From NCBI GenBank assembly GCA_032358255.1, contig JAULBX010026796.1, forward strand, positions 1 through 43,327: 43,327 nt of DNA. The letters are read 5' to 3'. Both the position numbers and the translations under genes were made by a program. Each line of letters starts with the position of its first letter. Position 1 is the stretch's first letter. This DNA is from Heterotrichella gracilis. Lineage: Eukaryota > Sar > Xanthophyceae > Tribonematales > Xanthonemataceae. Below the pieces are notes generated by a model that was not told where the DNA came from, did not search any database, and worked only from the letters and a program-made list of their open reading frames with translations. Shown here in pieces: positions 12,001-22,143 of this stretch.

Positions 12001-15000
12001 CCCTGTCAATCTTCTCAAAGCACCACCACCGAGGGACCAAAAAGGTGCAACGGAATGTCATCCGTACTTTTGATGAGGATCTCGTGGAGGCGGAAGACCT
12101 GCGGGGCATGGTTGAGCAGCTGGCAGTGGAGTTGGGCTACTCCTTTGACACAGTTAATTGGGTGGTGGATGAGCTGCTGAAAAGGTAGGTGCCCAGAGTA
12201 TCTTGAGCTGCTTTGTCTGATTGCATGCCCCAATTGTGCACTGTGATGACTCCAAGCGTGCACAGTCACCAATGATGTGCTCTTAAGATCCTAATTGAAA
12301 AGGTCCTTTTTCCTGGAAACATTTGGGCATTGCTGGGTTTGATGACAATGTGAAGCCGTGACAATGCAGTGGTATCAAATAGTATGAACCAGCAAAACAG
12401 TGGTATGACAGGGTACGGTAGTGGCTATAGCCACCATTTTCAATTGTCCACATGGCATGTGCGCATATCAAATGGAGTTCATTTGTTAAGATAAATTCCA
12501 TTCTTTTTAGCTTTTGCCGTCTGAATAGCAATTCACCTTCAAATTCACCAGTATGGCCCTGCTGCACAGGTTTGGTGAAACCAGCACAGACTATGTCAAG
12601 AAAGACAATGTGTCTCCATCGGGATCACCCCGCATGTTTGACGACACACCCAGCATCTTGAGCGCTGCATCACCCTCAGACTCACACACCTCATCGGTAA
12701 GCATAGGCCATCCACTTAAATTCACATGCGTGGAATGCATGGAGCTTCCCAGCTTCCCAGTGTATCAGTGCTTTTCAATAACTCTGTGCTTTACTAAAAG
12801 CCTGGCAGGACATCTACTTCCCTATAGCCCTGGTGCCCTGGTGCGGTCCAGTGGCCCCCTAACTCCGCCTCTGTGCGTTCCCTTTCTTTCTTTCTTTTGG
12901 TTTTCTATGAGCTATTCAACATGCATTATTTGTTATTCTATGATTATAATTAAAACTGCATTATGCATTTCATACTGCATACTGCATTATAACTTGCATT
13001 TCAATTTGTGTTTTCGTATACTCGATATCTTTCATTTTCTCCAGGTGCTTTACAGCAATCAATCCAGCCTTGGCCGGGCCTACATGCAGCTGCAGAACAG
13101 TATGGGCAGCGAGGGGCAATTCAGGGAGGTTGGGGATCGCATGGTGTTCAGAGAGCCAGCACCATCCGTATGGGGGGCATCATCGCTGATACCTGCTGGC
13201 GCAAGTTTGGCAGGTCAGTCACAGCCCATCAGATGCAGTGTGATGAGTAAGAACATGCAGTCCATGGTACTTTTCCAAGCCTGCTGGGAGGGGTCAACCG
13301 AGGGATACGTTGTTCCTCATCTACTGTCAATCAAAAGTAGCGGGTAACTTTCTTTCTATTTTTTCAAATACCAGCTTGAATGTGGCACTAGTGGATGCAG
13401 TTTTGTAGGTTGAAGAGGCGCAGTTCATTCAGAAATGTGCATAAACATGGTAATTAATCATCTAATTGTATTGGGTGCAGGTCGACGAGGCAGCAGCTCT
13501 GACAGCAGCAACAATGCAGAGAGGATGGCTGAGCCCTTTGAGCTGGAGGATGGAATGGTGTTCAGGGAACCAGCTGCATCGGTTTGGGTGGTGCCTGGAT
13601 CGGTGCCAGGGGATGCCGCGCCCAATTTGGCAGGTGATTTGCTGCCTGTGCGTTTGCTGGACATAGAATTGCCACTGTGATTTGATGTGTTTGATGCCTG
13701 ATAAATGTGCTTCTGGTCTCGGTGGGGGGCATGATTTGGTAGTCTATTGCACTGCAAGTCTCCAGCATTGCGTGGACTGTGATTTGCGTTGTCATGCAGA
13801 CAAAGAATGTGTGCTACCATGGGTGCTGGCCATCAGGGGCATGAATGCTAACTAGACCAGCTACCCCCAACATATTTAGCATAAAATACCACAAAGAATG
13901 CATAGTCAGTTTTCCAAAACAAACGCACTTAATAATAATATATGTGCAGGTCGATCGAGCGACGCAGAGCAGGTAGCAGACCCAATTTGTACCACAGAAG
14001 ACACTTACCCAATTATAATAATAATAGAAGGGAAAATAAAAGCACTCTTGATGTGTGCAGGCCGATTCAGCGACGCAGAGCAGATGGCCGACCCCTTTGA
14101 GCTGGATGACGTAATGGACCAAGACGAGGCAAGGCAGGCAAGGGCTTCACTCAAGGTATCCCCCGAGCTGGCGCTCAGCCTGCCCGCCTCCCCCCGCGAC
14201 TCGCGCATGTCGATGCTCAAGCCCTATGATGACAGGAGCTCGGGGCTGGTCATGTTCTATGGGAACCCCCTCTCGGGGCAAAGGTATGGCAGGGGAAGTA
14301 TTTTAGTGCATGCACACCTCTGGGATGGCATTTGCCCTTTTTTAACCAATGCATTTGCCCTTTGGTTCCCCTTGGTGCGCCTGTTCAACAACATACTGCA
14401 TACATGAATATGTTTATTACTTATATATTTTTTCATTCATTATCATGATTTATATGTGTATATTTCCGCAGGAAATCCCAGTTGTTTGGGGCCACCAGCA
14501 GCACAGAAGGTCAGGAGGTGGCTGAGACATACACCTCTTACATCCCAATGCATGTGCACCGAAGGGCGAGCTATCCCCAGGATGATATCCCATCCTCAGA
14601 AGACGACGAAGAATCCCCGCTGCTGCCCGATACCCTAAACCCTAAACCCATGGCACCCTCGTTTGCCCTCTTGGAGCAGAAGCGGTATGAGATGATCCTC
14701 CTGAGAAGGTCGTTTCTTGCGCAATCCTCAGACCTCCCCCCACCCACCCACGCCACCCCAGACCCCCACCAGCACCCCGCCAACCACCAGCACCAAACTC
14801 AGGTGTCTGCCCCCAGCCACTCCTCCCCCCGCCACTCCATCCAGTGCAGGCCCAGCGCCAAGGGGGCAACTAGGAAAGGATCCAGGGGTTTCTATGAGAA
14901 GGATGGCACCCAATCAGATATCCAGGTATGGTAGGGGCTATAGCAGATTGGAACCTCCTTGCCAGGGCCATGCCTGTGTGGTATAGTCTCCTTCCTGAAT

Positions 15001-18000
15001 AAAATCCTGAAATCCTAACAGTGTTACATCCTAGAGTAATTATTATATACGGCGAATCCTTAATCCTATAAACCTACACAAGCTGCACTATTAAATTGAC
15101 ATGGATGTATAATTTCTGTCATACTGTACATCTTGCCTATCCAATATAATTTAAATGTAGAGCCTTGTAATGTATAATTTTCCTTTTACTTATCTACTTG
15201 TGGGGGCATTGCGCAGGGCGAGCCCAGCGGCTACTTAAGCGACTCAGCAGTGGTGGCCAGCAGTACCCTGAGGAGGCGCAAGCCCTCAATGGCAAGCAGG
15301 CCGCCCGTGCTGTTCAACACGGATCAAACCCGACACCCCCCTGTGGGTTACCGCTTCACCCGCCACATGGAAGGATCCCAGAATCAACGTGGGGATCATG
15401 CCAGTGACATCCTTGAGGATCAAATCCCTGCCCTCCCTGCGGATCGAACCCCCGCCCCACCTGCCCCCCTTGGCATTGCCACTGGCCACAGCCTCATGAG
15501 CAGGCCGGGTAGCGCACCCGCACCCAGAAAGAGCAGCATGCGCAAGCAGAACCCCTCACCCCCACCCAATGGTCAACCATCTCCTTCTTCATCCTCCCCT
15601 CCCCCCTCCCGTCCCTCTGTGTCCTGGCGGGGCAGCAGGGACTCTATCCGCCACCACATCCCCTCATCCCCCACCCTCGACCGCCCCTCCCCTCCCCCCT
15701 CCCCTCCTGATGTATCCAATGGGGGCAGAAGAGACTCAATCCCCTTCGCTGTACCATCCCCGCCTGCTGTTTCTACGAGGGCAAGAAGAGGCTTCATCCC
15801 CTTTGCTTCACCCTCCCCTGCTGCTGGTTCTGGTGGGGGCAGAAGGACCTCCATTTCGTCAACCCCCCCCTCCCTCCCTGCTGTTTCCGGGGGAGAAAGG
15901 AGGGCCTCAATCCCATCCGCTATTGCTGTTTCCGGTGGAGGCAGCAGGAGGAGGTCCATTCGGCGGTCTCTGGACCTTGGCAGGGGGGGCGCGTCATGGG
16001 CCCAAGGGGAGCTGCAGCGGGTGGAGCAGGCGGGGTCAAAGGGGCAGATGTACGCGGCGTCAAACCAGGTGGGGACTATCCTAACTGTGTGTTAGGAGCA
16101 AGTGTGGAATCCTGTCGGACATGACACGTGCCGTCTTTTAATGCCACATGGGGTGGGCGCCGCTGTGGACACAACCTGCTTCATCCCCTGCACATTGCGC
16201 TGGTTCACAATTGCAGCACAGATTGGCGGACTATGCAACACTGGCTGCGCCACTCATGTACGACCGAGTGCGATGCAGTGCCGCACATGTGCAAAACTGA
16301 GTTGCAATGGTCACATGTCATAGAGTCCCACAAGTGCGCTAACAAAGGCGTCTAGCCCTTGTCCGGCAAATGCTCGTCTAGTTGCAAACCCTAAACCCAA
16401 AACCAGTTGCAGGGTAAACCCTAAAATCCTAAATAGTCATCCCCCTTTGTCCCACCAGGTGCTTGTATGGTTGCATGGCGCGATGTGCGACTGGCAGAGG
16501 GCACTGCAGGAGGCAAGGGGGAACATGGGAGGCATGAGCAGCGGTGCGTGGGGATGTGGGTGGGGTGGGGAAGAATATGAAATTAGTTTATGCTGCTGCT
16601 GAGTAATCTGTACATGGATCACTTGCACTAAATGTGTGTATCTGTTTGTCCACCGCAAATGATATATCACCTGACTGTTGAAAATCCCATGTCACGACTG
16701 TTCCCTTCACCATCCACCCCTCACCCACCCACCTCGTCCCCACAGGGTTGGAAAGCGTCCCCAGGATGCACCACCGGGCCAGCACCACTTCCCGTCCCCC
16801 ATCACCGCCCCCCACCCGCCGCCAGCCATCCCTTGTCACCACCGGCAGGCGCAGATTGGACAGCAAGAGCGTGCGGTGGGCCCCCAGCATCATTGATGGA
16901 GGCACAGGTGCCAGCAGCACCAGCGATGGCACAGATTATGGTGGCACGGAGGGTGGGAGGGGAAGCGCCGCGGCGTCACTTGTTCCTGTTGATGCGGCAA
17001 GGAGGTCGTTTTCAGCCCCGGTGCGGTGGTCCCCTAGGGATATTGATGGTGCAGAGGCTTCTGGCAGCGATGGTGAAAGGGGTAGTGGGACTGAGGAGAC
17101 GAGGGAAAGCATGGGAAGCGCGCCAGCTGTGCCATTTCAGGCGGCAAGGAGGTCGTTGCGGTTTGCAGACCCTGGGCGGTCGTCGCACAGCATGCATGGT
17201 CCAGAAGGTGCCAGCAGCAGCAATGGAGGTACAGATGGTGACATGGAGGGCGGGACCGAGGGTGGTGGGGGAGGAGAGGTGCCAGCTATGCCCTTTCACA
17301 CTGCAAGGAGGTCGTTAAGGTTTGCAGACGCGGTGCAAAGCATGCCTGGGCCAGACGGCGGTGATGGGGATGGGATGGAGGTGGGAGGTGTGGGTGAGCA
17401 TGACGCAACAGGATCGGCCCCACCACCCAAAGCTTTCGGTCGCGTACGCGCTTCACTGCTGCACATGGCGGGCGGGATCCTGGGAGGGTTGGGGGAGGTT
17501 GGCGGACCAGGTGTGGTGCCATCGCCCACGGCCTTTGGTCGCGCACGCGCTTCACTGCTGCACATGGCGGGCGGAATTCTGGGCTACTTCTCCGCACCCA
17601 CAACAACAAATCCCCAGCCCCCCACAGCTGACGCCACAGGCAACCACCTCCCCACCACCACCACCACCACCACCACCACCAGGCATGTGGGTCCCCTCCC
17701 CGCTGATCTCATCGACCTCTCCTCCCCTGGCCAATCCCCGCGCTTCCAACGCACCCCCACCCGCGCCGCCACCCCCCGCCACCTGACAGCGCCTCCCGCC
17801 ACCACCACCTCCCGCGCCCTCTTCTGCACTGCCAGCCCAACACCCGCCCGCCACCTGGCAGCACCCCATCCTCCCCCATCCAGCCCCCTCCCACTGCAGC
17901 ATGGTAGCCCCCTCCACACACGCGGACCTTCCAGCCCCATCCACCCCTCCAGCCCTCTTCGGGCCCGATCCGCCAGGCTAAGCCCTTCCACCACCACCAC

Positions 18001-18187
18001 CTTAAGTGGGTCACCTAGCAGGAATGGGGCAAGGGGTGCAGCAGGGCCATCAACCCTAGGGATGAAACAACCTGGTGCAGGGATGGGACGGGTGGGGAGT
18101 CCGACATTGGAAACTTCAGGTTCTGGCAGGAAAGGGTTGGGAGTAGAGCAGAGGGGAGGGAGCTGCGGCACAAGGGAATGCTCCTAG
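1..18187 (+). CDS. Polycystin-family (PKD2/TRPP-like) cation channel with Ig-like ectodomain, 5'-partial, 30 exons
   Basis: Probable non-selective or Ca2+ channel of ciliary or cell-surface membrane. The exons I read are 1-228, 599-809, 1013-1123, 1687-1892, 3192-3400, 3683-3757, 4118-4289, 4620-4763, 5057-5436, 5743-5972, 6191-6351, 6679-6852, 7023-7655, 7913-8269, 8417-8510, 8649-9171, 9455-9665, 9801-10113, 10375-10668, 10894-11053, 11439-11615, 11927-12184, 12552-12696, 13045-13213, 13481-13633, 14061-14283, 14472-14925, 15217-16068, 16459-16543 and 16746-18187. Every junction is GT-AG and the phases agree throughout (8,844 nt, 2,948 codons with the TAG stop). Family evidence is the segment RKRYVGTTGNRVVGGVFIHQ, which resembles the start of the polycystin (TOP) domain, followed by hydrophobic helices and a terminal LAVLVDEF segment resembling the end of S6 in PKD2. 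The start codon and signal peptide lie outside the window. The family call is firm. Some exon edges in the Ser/Pro-rich tail are less certain. Confidence 0.92.
331..488 (+). repeat. Direct and inverted copies of the exon 1-228 edge in the following intron
   Basis: Positions 332-377 repeat the exon segment 157-202 (shared core GATGTGGATGGCAGCCTGGC, with GGTGTGG in the copy). Positions about 463-488 carry the same core inverted (CATCCACACCATCCACAGCG), so 331-350 and 466-485 form an inverted repeat. A nested perfect 12-bp inverted repeat, ACCACAATGACA / TGTCATTGTGGT, lies at about 442-453 and 507-518. Confidence 0.7.
927..945 (+). repeat. Interstitial telomere-type motif in an intron
   Basis: AGGGTTTAGGGTTTAGGG. 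Similar short runs occur, mostly in introns, near 1137, 3151, 4297, 16387, 23073, 25617, 30685, 32218, 35178 and 36217. They occur in both orientations. Confidence 0.8.
2217..2381 (+). ncRNA. U1: U1 spliceosomal snRNA, nested in a polycystin intron
   Basis: RNA of the U1 snRNP, which pairs with 5' splice sites. The 5' end at 2217 reads ATACTTACCTG, identical to the canonical U1 start that base-pairs with donors. Stem-loop I is a perfect 6-bp stem, CACTGC 2238-2243 with GCAGTG 2254-2259, closing a 10-nt loop GACCCCGTAG that resembles the U1-70K loop. Stem-loop II pairs 2271-2279 with 2290-2298 around the loop ATTGCACCCC, the U1A-type binding sequence. Stem-loop III spans about 2306-2330, with mismatches. 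The Sm site AATTTTTGG is at 2337-2345. Stem-loop IV follows, with CGCGC-ACT-GCGCG at 2358-2370 inside GCCG/CGGC. Order and spacing match U1 throughout. I see no clear TATA or plant-type upstream element. It lies inside the 1893-3191 intron on the same strand as the host gene. Confidence 0.94.
2471..2524 (+). other. Hairpin downstream of the U1 gene
   Basis: GAGTGCC at 2471-2477 is perfectly complementary to GGCACTC at 2518-2524. Inside lies a second CTTC/GAAG pairing. It sits about 90 nt after the U1 3' end. I do not recognise it as U2, U4, U5, U6, a C/D snoRNA or a tRNA. It could be a 3'-processing structure or chance. Confidence 0.3.
5420..5562 (+). repeat. Fourfold repeat of an exon 3' end running into the intron
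   Basis: The last exon bases at 5420-5436 (GTGCCCTGTGTGCTGCT, followed by the donor GTAAGT) recur in the intron at about 5461-5480, 5505-5522 and 5543-5562 as CTGTGCCCTGTGCGCTGC or close variants. Pyrimidine-rich spacers of about 25-30 nt separate them. Only the first copy has a proper GTAAGT donor. Confidence 0.8.
11031..11264 (+). repeat. Tandem duplication of an exon end plus its splice donor
   Basis: Copy 1 (about 11031-11132) spans the end of exon 10894-11053, its donor and about 80 nt of intron. Copy 2 (about 11162-11264) repeats all of it, including GACGATGTTCATCCTCTGGA and the donor GTATGC. The offset is about 132 nt and identity looks near 90 percent, so it is young. Using the second donor would add in-frame stops. 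Confidence 0.9.
11778..11940 (+). repeat. Tandem duplication of a splice acceptor and exon start
   Basis: The acceptor region of exon 11927-12184 (CATATTCTGTGCCTGCTGTC then CAG and GCATGGGAGGA) also occurs about 110 nt upstream, with its AG at 11815-11816. The upstream copy, spliced in phase, meets a TAG within about 50 nt, so 11926 is the productive acceptor. Confidence 0.88.
13950..13990 (+). repeat. Decayed copy of the start of exon 14061-14283
   Basis: After a perfect AG acceptor the sequence GATCGAGCGACGCAGAGCAG closely matches GATTCAGCGACGCAGAGCAG at the start of the real exon. The copy then breaks down. It would not preserve frame if spliced in. The exon at 13481 is a related but intact unit. 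Confidence 0.75.
14632..14648 (+). repeat. Telomere-type repeat inside a coding exon
   Basis: CCCTAAACCCTAAACCC, two and a half units of the plant/green-algal telomere motif, lies inside polycystin exon 14472-14925 and is translated as TLNPKP. The exon remains open through it. Confidence 0.8.
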
Positions 18188-18584
18188 GGCTGGGGTGAAG
18201 ACTGGTCGGCCCATTGGCGGCGTCCGATTAGGGTTTGGGAGCACCAGTAGGGGTAGGGCGGGTTGGAGTCCGGAGCCGCCCCCGCCAAAATCCCAATCCT
18301 CACAGCTGGGATCGCCAGTCCCTGGAAGCCGTCCAGCGCCACAGAGCAGGCAGGGAGCGGGCAAGGGACATCCTGATGAGGGTAATTTGGCACGACAGGG
18401 GCAGGCGCATCTTGCCCATGCCATGCCACCAAGGGACTCCGAAAGGCAATTTCCCCTTGTCAGCACGACTTCATCTCCAAGGGATGGGTCCCCACCTTCG
18501 GGAGTGGGTGGGACCGGCAGGGGAGGATTGAAGAGCAGTCCATCTAGGAGGAAATCACCCGGCCCGGGCAGTAGCAAAACCTGA
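18147..18584 (+). other. Open frame overlapping and extending beyond the polycystin stop (possible frameshifted C-terminus)
   Basis: The polycystin frame stops at TAG 18185-18187. A second frame, open from 18147, continues to TGA 18582-18584 with the same composition: Ser/Pro/Gly/Arg-rich, with SPEPPPPKSQSS, SSPRDGSPPSG and SSPSRRKSPGPGSSKT. A TGTAA element, the usual green-algal poly(A) signal, follows the TGA directly at 18585-18589. Either a 1-nt slip in the sequence or a recent mutation splits the tail, or this is 3' UTR that happens to be open. Similarity in amino-acid style argues for real coding sequence. No sensible small intron joins the two frames. Confidence 0.5.
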
Positions 18585-18587
18585 TGT

Positions 18588-19783
18588 AAAGTTGACAATT
18601 CAGTTTGGATGATCAATTTATGGTGCAGCAATCCTCGCAACCCACAAACTCCATGGGAGCGCACAGCACCGGATATTTCTGAAATTTACTGTTTGCATTG
18701 TTTTCGTGTTTGTTATCACAATACTGAAACACCAAGCTGACCTTGTATTTTGTACTTGCATTGCAGTCCAATTTGGCCATTCACGCTTACATGCTGTAGT
18801 GGGCACTGGAAGTCCGCAACACTGCCACACACTTGTACTGTGGGTGTACCAATGGGATGTCAAAGTTGCGCATGCTTACTCTACACTCTATAATTCATAG
18901 TGGTTTGTTTTGTGAGCAGGTGCTGCTGTGCTTTAACCTTTGATTGGTTTTTCCACTGGCAACCCTTTGCCAGGGTTTTGGCCACGCGGCTTGCTTTTCA
19001 AGTTTTAATTTGATATTAGACTATCTGCTTTGGGTACTGGTCAAATACAATATGCGCCTCGTCTTCAATAAGTATCCAACAATGTTCTCACTGTGAGTCT
19101 CATCTCTCGACCCGTAGTTCCCGTAATCCAACAGCAGTCTTCCGTCGAACATCATCTGGCAACTTGAGATAGCAAAGAAATACACCAGGTACGTGCTTCT
19201 GACTGAACTGTGCAACGATGCTGGGTACAGAGCATATGCTGATGACAGCTCTGCAATCTCCTGTTGATGGGTCATGCCGCAGTTCCTTGTAAGCTGACAA
19301 TTCATTATAGACCAATGTCGTGCATATGCATGCATGCGAGGCCACTGCCAGGCAACTATCACGTGGCCAATGTGACTTGGGTTTGTCCTGAACGTGGGTT
19401 ATTGACGGTTCAATTGTTAGTTGATAGGCAAGAGTGGATCAGGGGTTGTTGAGTATTATTAGCAGCAAACGCCGTCCCATGCCAGAGACGGTGCTCACTT
19501 ATATCGTGCTTCCCCCTTTAGTGTAGGCAAAAGGAATGCACACTGACAGCGCTGTTCTGTATAACTGCCAAGTTGAGTGTCTTCGAACGAGCTATTTTCG
19601 TTTTCGAATGAGCTTGAAATCTTCATACCTTGAAAGTGATGTCATGTCCCCCTCAGCTTCACTGTGCACAGCAGTGGCAAACCTTGAATGGACTCGCAAC
19701 TTGTACAGGTGGATCTCGAAAGGCAAAAGCTGTGAAATGAAGCTACGTAGTGGACAGAGATACTGCAACCAGCTGGCTTCCAC
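18588..19783. other. Intergenic, polycystin 3' side to the F-box pseudogene
   Basis: AT-richer than the flanks. I see no convincing exon. Short open frames here have neither domain signatures nor coding bias. Confidence 0.6.
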
Positions 19784-21519
19784 CATGGTCTCTGGGCGCT
19801 CAGACCTGGCCACCATCCACCACCTGCCTGAGGAGATCCTGCAAGCTGTGCTGGGCCAGTTGCCTGTTGATGACAGGATACGCTTGCAGCTGGTTTGTCA
19901 AACCAGCTGCAAGCGGTGGAGGACAGCACTGCAGGGCCCCAGCGCCGCGTGGGAAGATGTTGACTTTACATTCGCTGGGCGTTACAACAGACCAGACACA
20001 TTCACACCTGAAGAGATAGATGACAGCTTGGTCCGGTTCTTGTCCTCTGACACTACCTTGGAGCCAGGTGCATCCAAGCCACCCACAGCCTTACACCCAC
20101 GCATTGCGTCCACAGCCAACCTATGCCTAAGCTATGCTAGCACGCACCCCTTAAGGCAGTCTCAGCAGCTCGACTCCATACCCTGACGGGGTTCAGTCAG
20201 TCAGCACGCAATGAGGCATACATCGACCATGTTTGTGCTCTGACAAATCTACAGCATCTGGAGCTGAGTGTTTCAGACATCCTGTCATGGCCAGAGCAGC
20301 GAGACAGGACACCCAGTCTAGTATCACATGCCTTGTAGGGGCTTGGTGGCTTGACCAACCTACAGGTCCTGCAGCTGGATTTGCACAGCTGGGGAGCACA
20401 CCCAAAGGCCCTTTCAGCCCTGGGGAACCTCACTGGCCTGGTGGATTTGCAGCTGGATGTGGTCGGAGATGATCAGCACCGGGAGACGATGAAGGCCCTG
20501 TCCAGCATGAACAGCCTTGAGCAAATGACCCTTCGGAATTTCCACAATCTCGGTATTTTGACCAGCTTATCGCCGCTTCCCAAGCTCACCCTTCTGTGCA
20601 TTGATGCTCATGTCTCTTCAGATCTGGCAGGAGTGGGGTAGGTGGAAGCACTTGCCAGGCTGCCACAGCTAGCCCACTTTGGCATTGAATTTTGGCACGT
20701 GGATGATTTTGACAGCGATTTATCATTCAGCTTCTCCACCCTAACAGCACTGGCCAGTCTCCATGTGCTGTGTGGGGAACATTGCGACGCCAGGTCCGGG
20801 ACAATGTCTGCCGTCAGCCTGCCCACATCCCTCAAGGACTTGCACCTCGACATCGACATTTGCTACACAGTGGAAGTTGTGCCTCGACAGGCGGTCAACC
20901 GGCTGTATGCACCCCTAGCAAAAGCTCACTCAACTGACCTCCCTCCATTTGCGCCCAGTATGGACAGGTGATGGCTTGGGGCAGGCGTTGGCAGGCATGC
21001 AACAGCTGGAGGTGCTGCACCTGTCCGAGTCTGTGTGTTCAGAGCTGATGGGCGGGACCTGCAATCTCACCCTTCCTGACCTGCCATCACTGCACACGCT
21101 GTATGCGTGGGTGCGTACAAGTCAGCCTGTTTGGGAGGGGTCCAGCGATGATGAGACCTCCATGATGGTGCAGTGCAACATGCATCTACCAACAGATATC
21201 TCCAGGCTGAAGTGTTGCCATGCTTCAAAGTGGAGTGCACGTCACCATGAAGATGAGTGGCAAGCATGGCCGATGGTACAAACTCAAAGTGGCAAAACCC
21301 GTTTCTGGATCATCAGCACATGCTAATGTGGTTTTGGGGCCTAAGCAGACTGAGCTGACGTGGGGAATGGAATGCAGTGAAATTTTTGCCGACACTTTGG
21401 TCAGCGGGTCTTGTCCATTGATCAAGATGGCTCGTTCTGTTGTGGAAAATGCCGCAGCCGCGCAGGCGGAGGGGCAGGCAGTGGTTAATTTCATTGCAAA
21501 CAACTTGGTCATTAGGTAA
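19784..21519 (+). pseudogene. F-box / leucine-rich repeat gene, decayed
   Basis: F-box proteins recruit substrates to SCF ubiquitin ligases. The likely start, ATG 19784, leads quickly into an F-box (LPEEILQAVLGQLP ... RLQLVCQ ... KRWRTAL) up to about 20110. The reading then shifts to another frame for LRRs, for example LTNLQHLELS, GLTNLQVLQLDLHSWG and LPQLAHFGIEF. That frame is broken by TAG 20336-20338 and TAG 20639-20641 and ends at TGA 20969. A third frame carries MQQLEVLHLSES from about 20950. A fourth frame (about 21220-21519) holds a C-terminal segment ending VVNFIANNLVIR before TAA. No introns with good splice sites rescue these breaks. Two nonsense codons and three shifts point to a pseudogene, although poor sequence quality could give the same picture. 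Confidence 0.75.
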
Positions 21520-22143
21520 TGGATTATCATAGACTTCATGACTGTCTTTGGAATCATGGAACCAGCTGTCATCATTTAATCTGATTTAGTAAATCAGACA
21601 TTGTGTCAATGATATGGGTAATGCAATGGGGCATGGCATGACAATCTGTGGAATGCATGCATGCAGCACTCAGGTTGACACCATGCAATTGAAATGTAAG
21701 TGGTGAGTTACTGTAGCCTTGACCCTCAGTATTTTTTATTAAAACATGATGACATCATTGTTGTGTAAAGTCAAACAGCTCAGCAATGATACTATCCTAT
21801 TCGGATGATGCCACAGCGGCGCTTCTGGCAGGGAGGTGTTGGCTACCGTCATGAACAATTATGCTTGAATTCACATTCAAGGCATACAAAATTGCAATGA
21901 CTCTTGCATGCACTGAACGCCCTACCCTGGGTACAATTGCCTGCTGCATCATTCTTTATGTTATTTGCTGATCAATGCAAAATTTGATATCAATTATTGT
22001 TATGCCGCCCATCCGCGGCAGCAAAGTGACTGTTTAAGCAGGTGTCATGAAAACAGCACTCCATGTGGTAATGCTAATGTGACCATCATATCCGGATAGC
22101 CAAGCTGGTCGCATGCACTCCGTCCGCCCCATCCCCGTCCCTG
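21520..22143. other. Intergenic, tail-to-tail between the F-box pseudogene and ODR4
   Basis: AT-rich and with no coding signal. It should contain the 3' UTR of the minus-strand ODR4 gene, but I see no clear poly(A) element. Confidence 0.55.

Larger units (their letters stand above)
6679..12184 (+). other. Stalk, polycystin (TOP) domain and channel core
   Basis: Residues about 710-1774. Exons 6679-8269 encode a Ser/Thr/Asn-rich stalk with many N-x-S/T sites and no obvious membrane helix. Exons 8417-9171 encode the TOP domain, from RVVGGVFIHQ to YLDDAYFLDVLTRTLDIRIV. Exons 9455-11053 carry the helices: S2 near VILMVLVVGQAWYV, S3 near WMLFDVVNMLGMVLVVAIF, S4 near CLLMMLVRLVHML, S5 near LVYLTIVVLSAMIMVASM, a pore loop near SRPEQAVAGVFMEMISG, and S6 near LWFYFVPVLTMFILWRFVLA. 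The last part (exons 11439-12184) is charged and partly helical, as expected of a cytoplasmic linker. No helix matching S1 is seen before the TOP domain. The pore loop lacks the LGD filter motif known from PKD2. Confidence 0.85.
12552..18187 (+). other. Ser/Pro-rich cytoplasmic tail of the polycystin
   Basis: Residues about 1775-2947, low complexity and probably disordered. It holds several internal repeats. Exons 13045-13213 and 13481-13633 encode related units with MVFREPAPSVW and MVFREPAASVW. Exon 15217-16068 has repeated RRxS sites (GRRDSIPF, GRRTSIS, ERRASIPS). Exon 16746-18187 has three ARRS units (ARRSFSA, ARRSLRFADPG, ARRSLRFADAV) and two tandem copies of RASLLHMAGGILG at about 17448-17580, the only strongly hydrophobic pieces in the tail. 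A run of nine Thr codons lies at about 17651-17680. The RRxS motifs fit basophilic kinases such as PKA or PKG, but that is inference. Confidence 0.75.

Noticed and set aside
13950-13973. A 24-nt microexon in the polycystin tail
   Set aside because: Including it changes the phase and breaks the frame of exon 14061-14283.
15573-15959. Long minus-strand frame opposite the polycystin tail
   Set aside because: It is a mirror of the Pro/Ser-rich repeats on the plus strand and has no splice or family support.
17552-18171. Long Gly/Val-rich minus-strand frames
   Set aside because: They are shadows of the Pro/Thr-rich plus-strand exon.
19784-21519. Reassigned TAG codon (TAG = Gln) as the explanation for in-frame stops in the F-box gene
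   Set aside because: The same gene also has three frameshifts, and TAG ends the polycystin frame. Long exons elsewhere avoid TAG completely.
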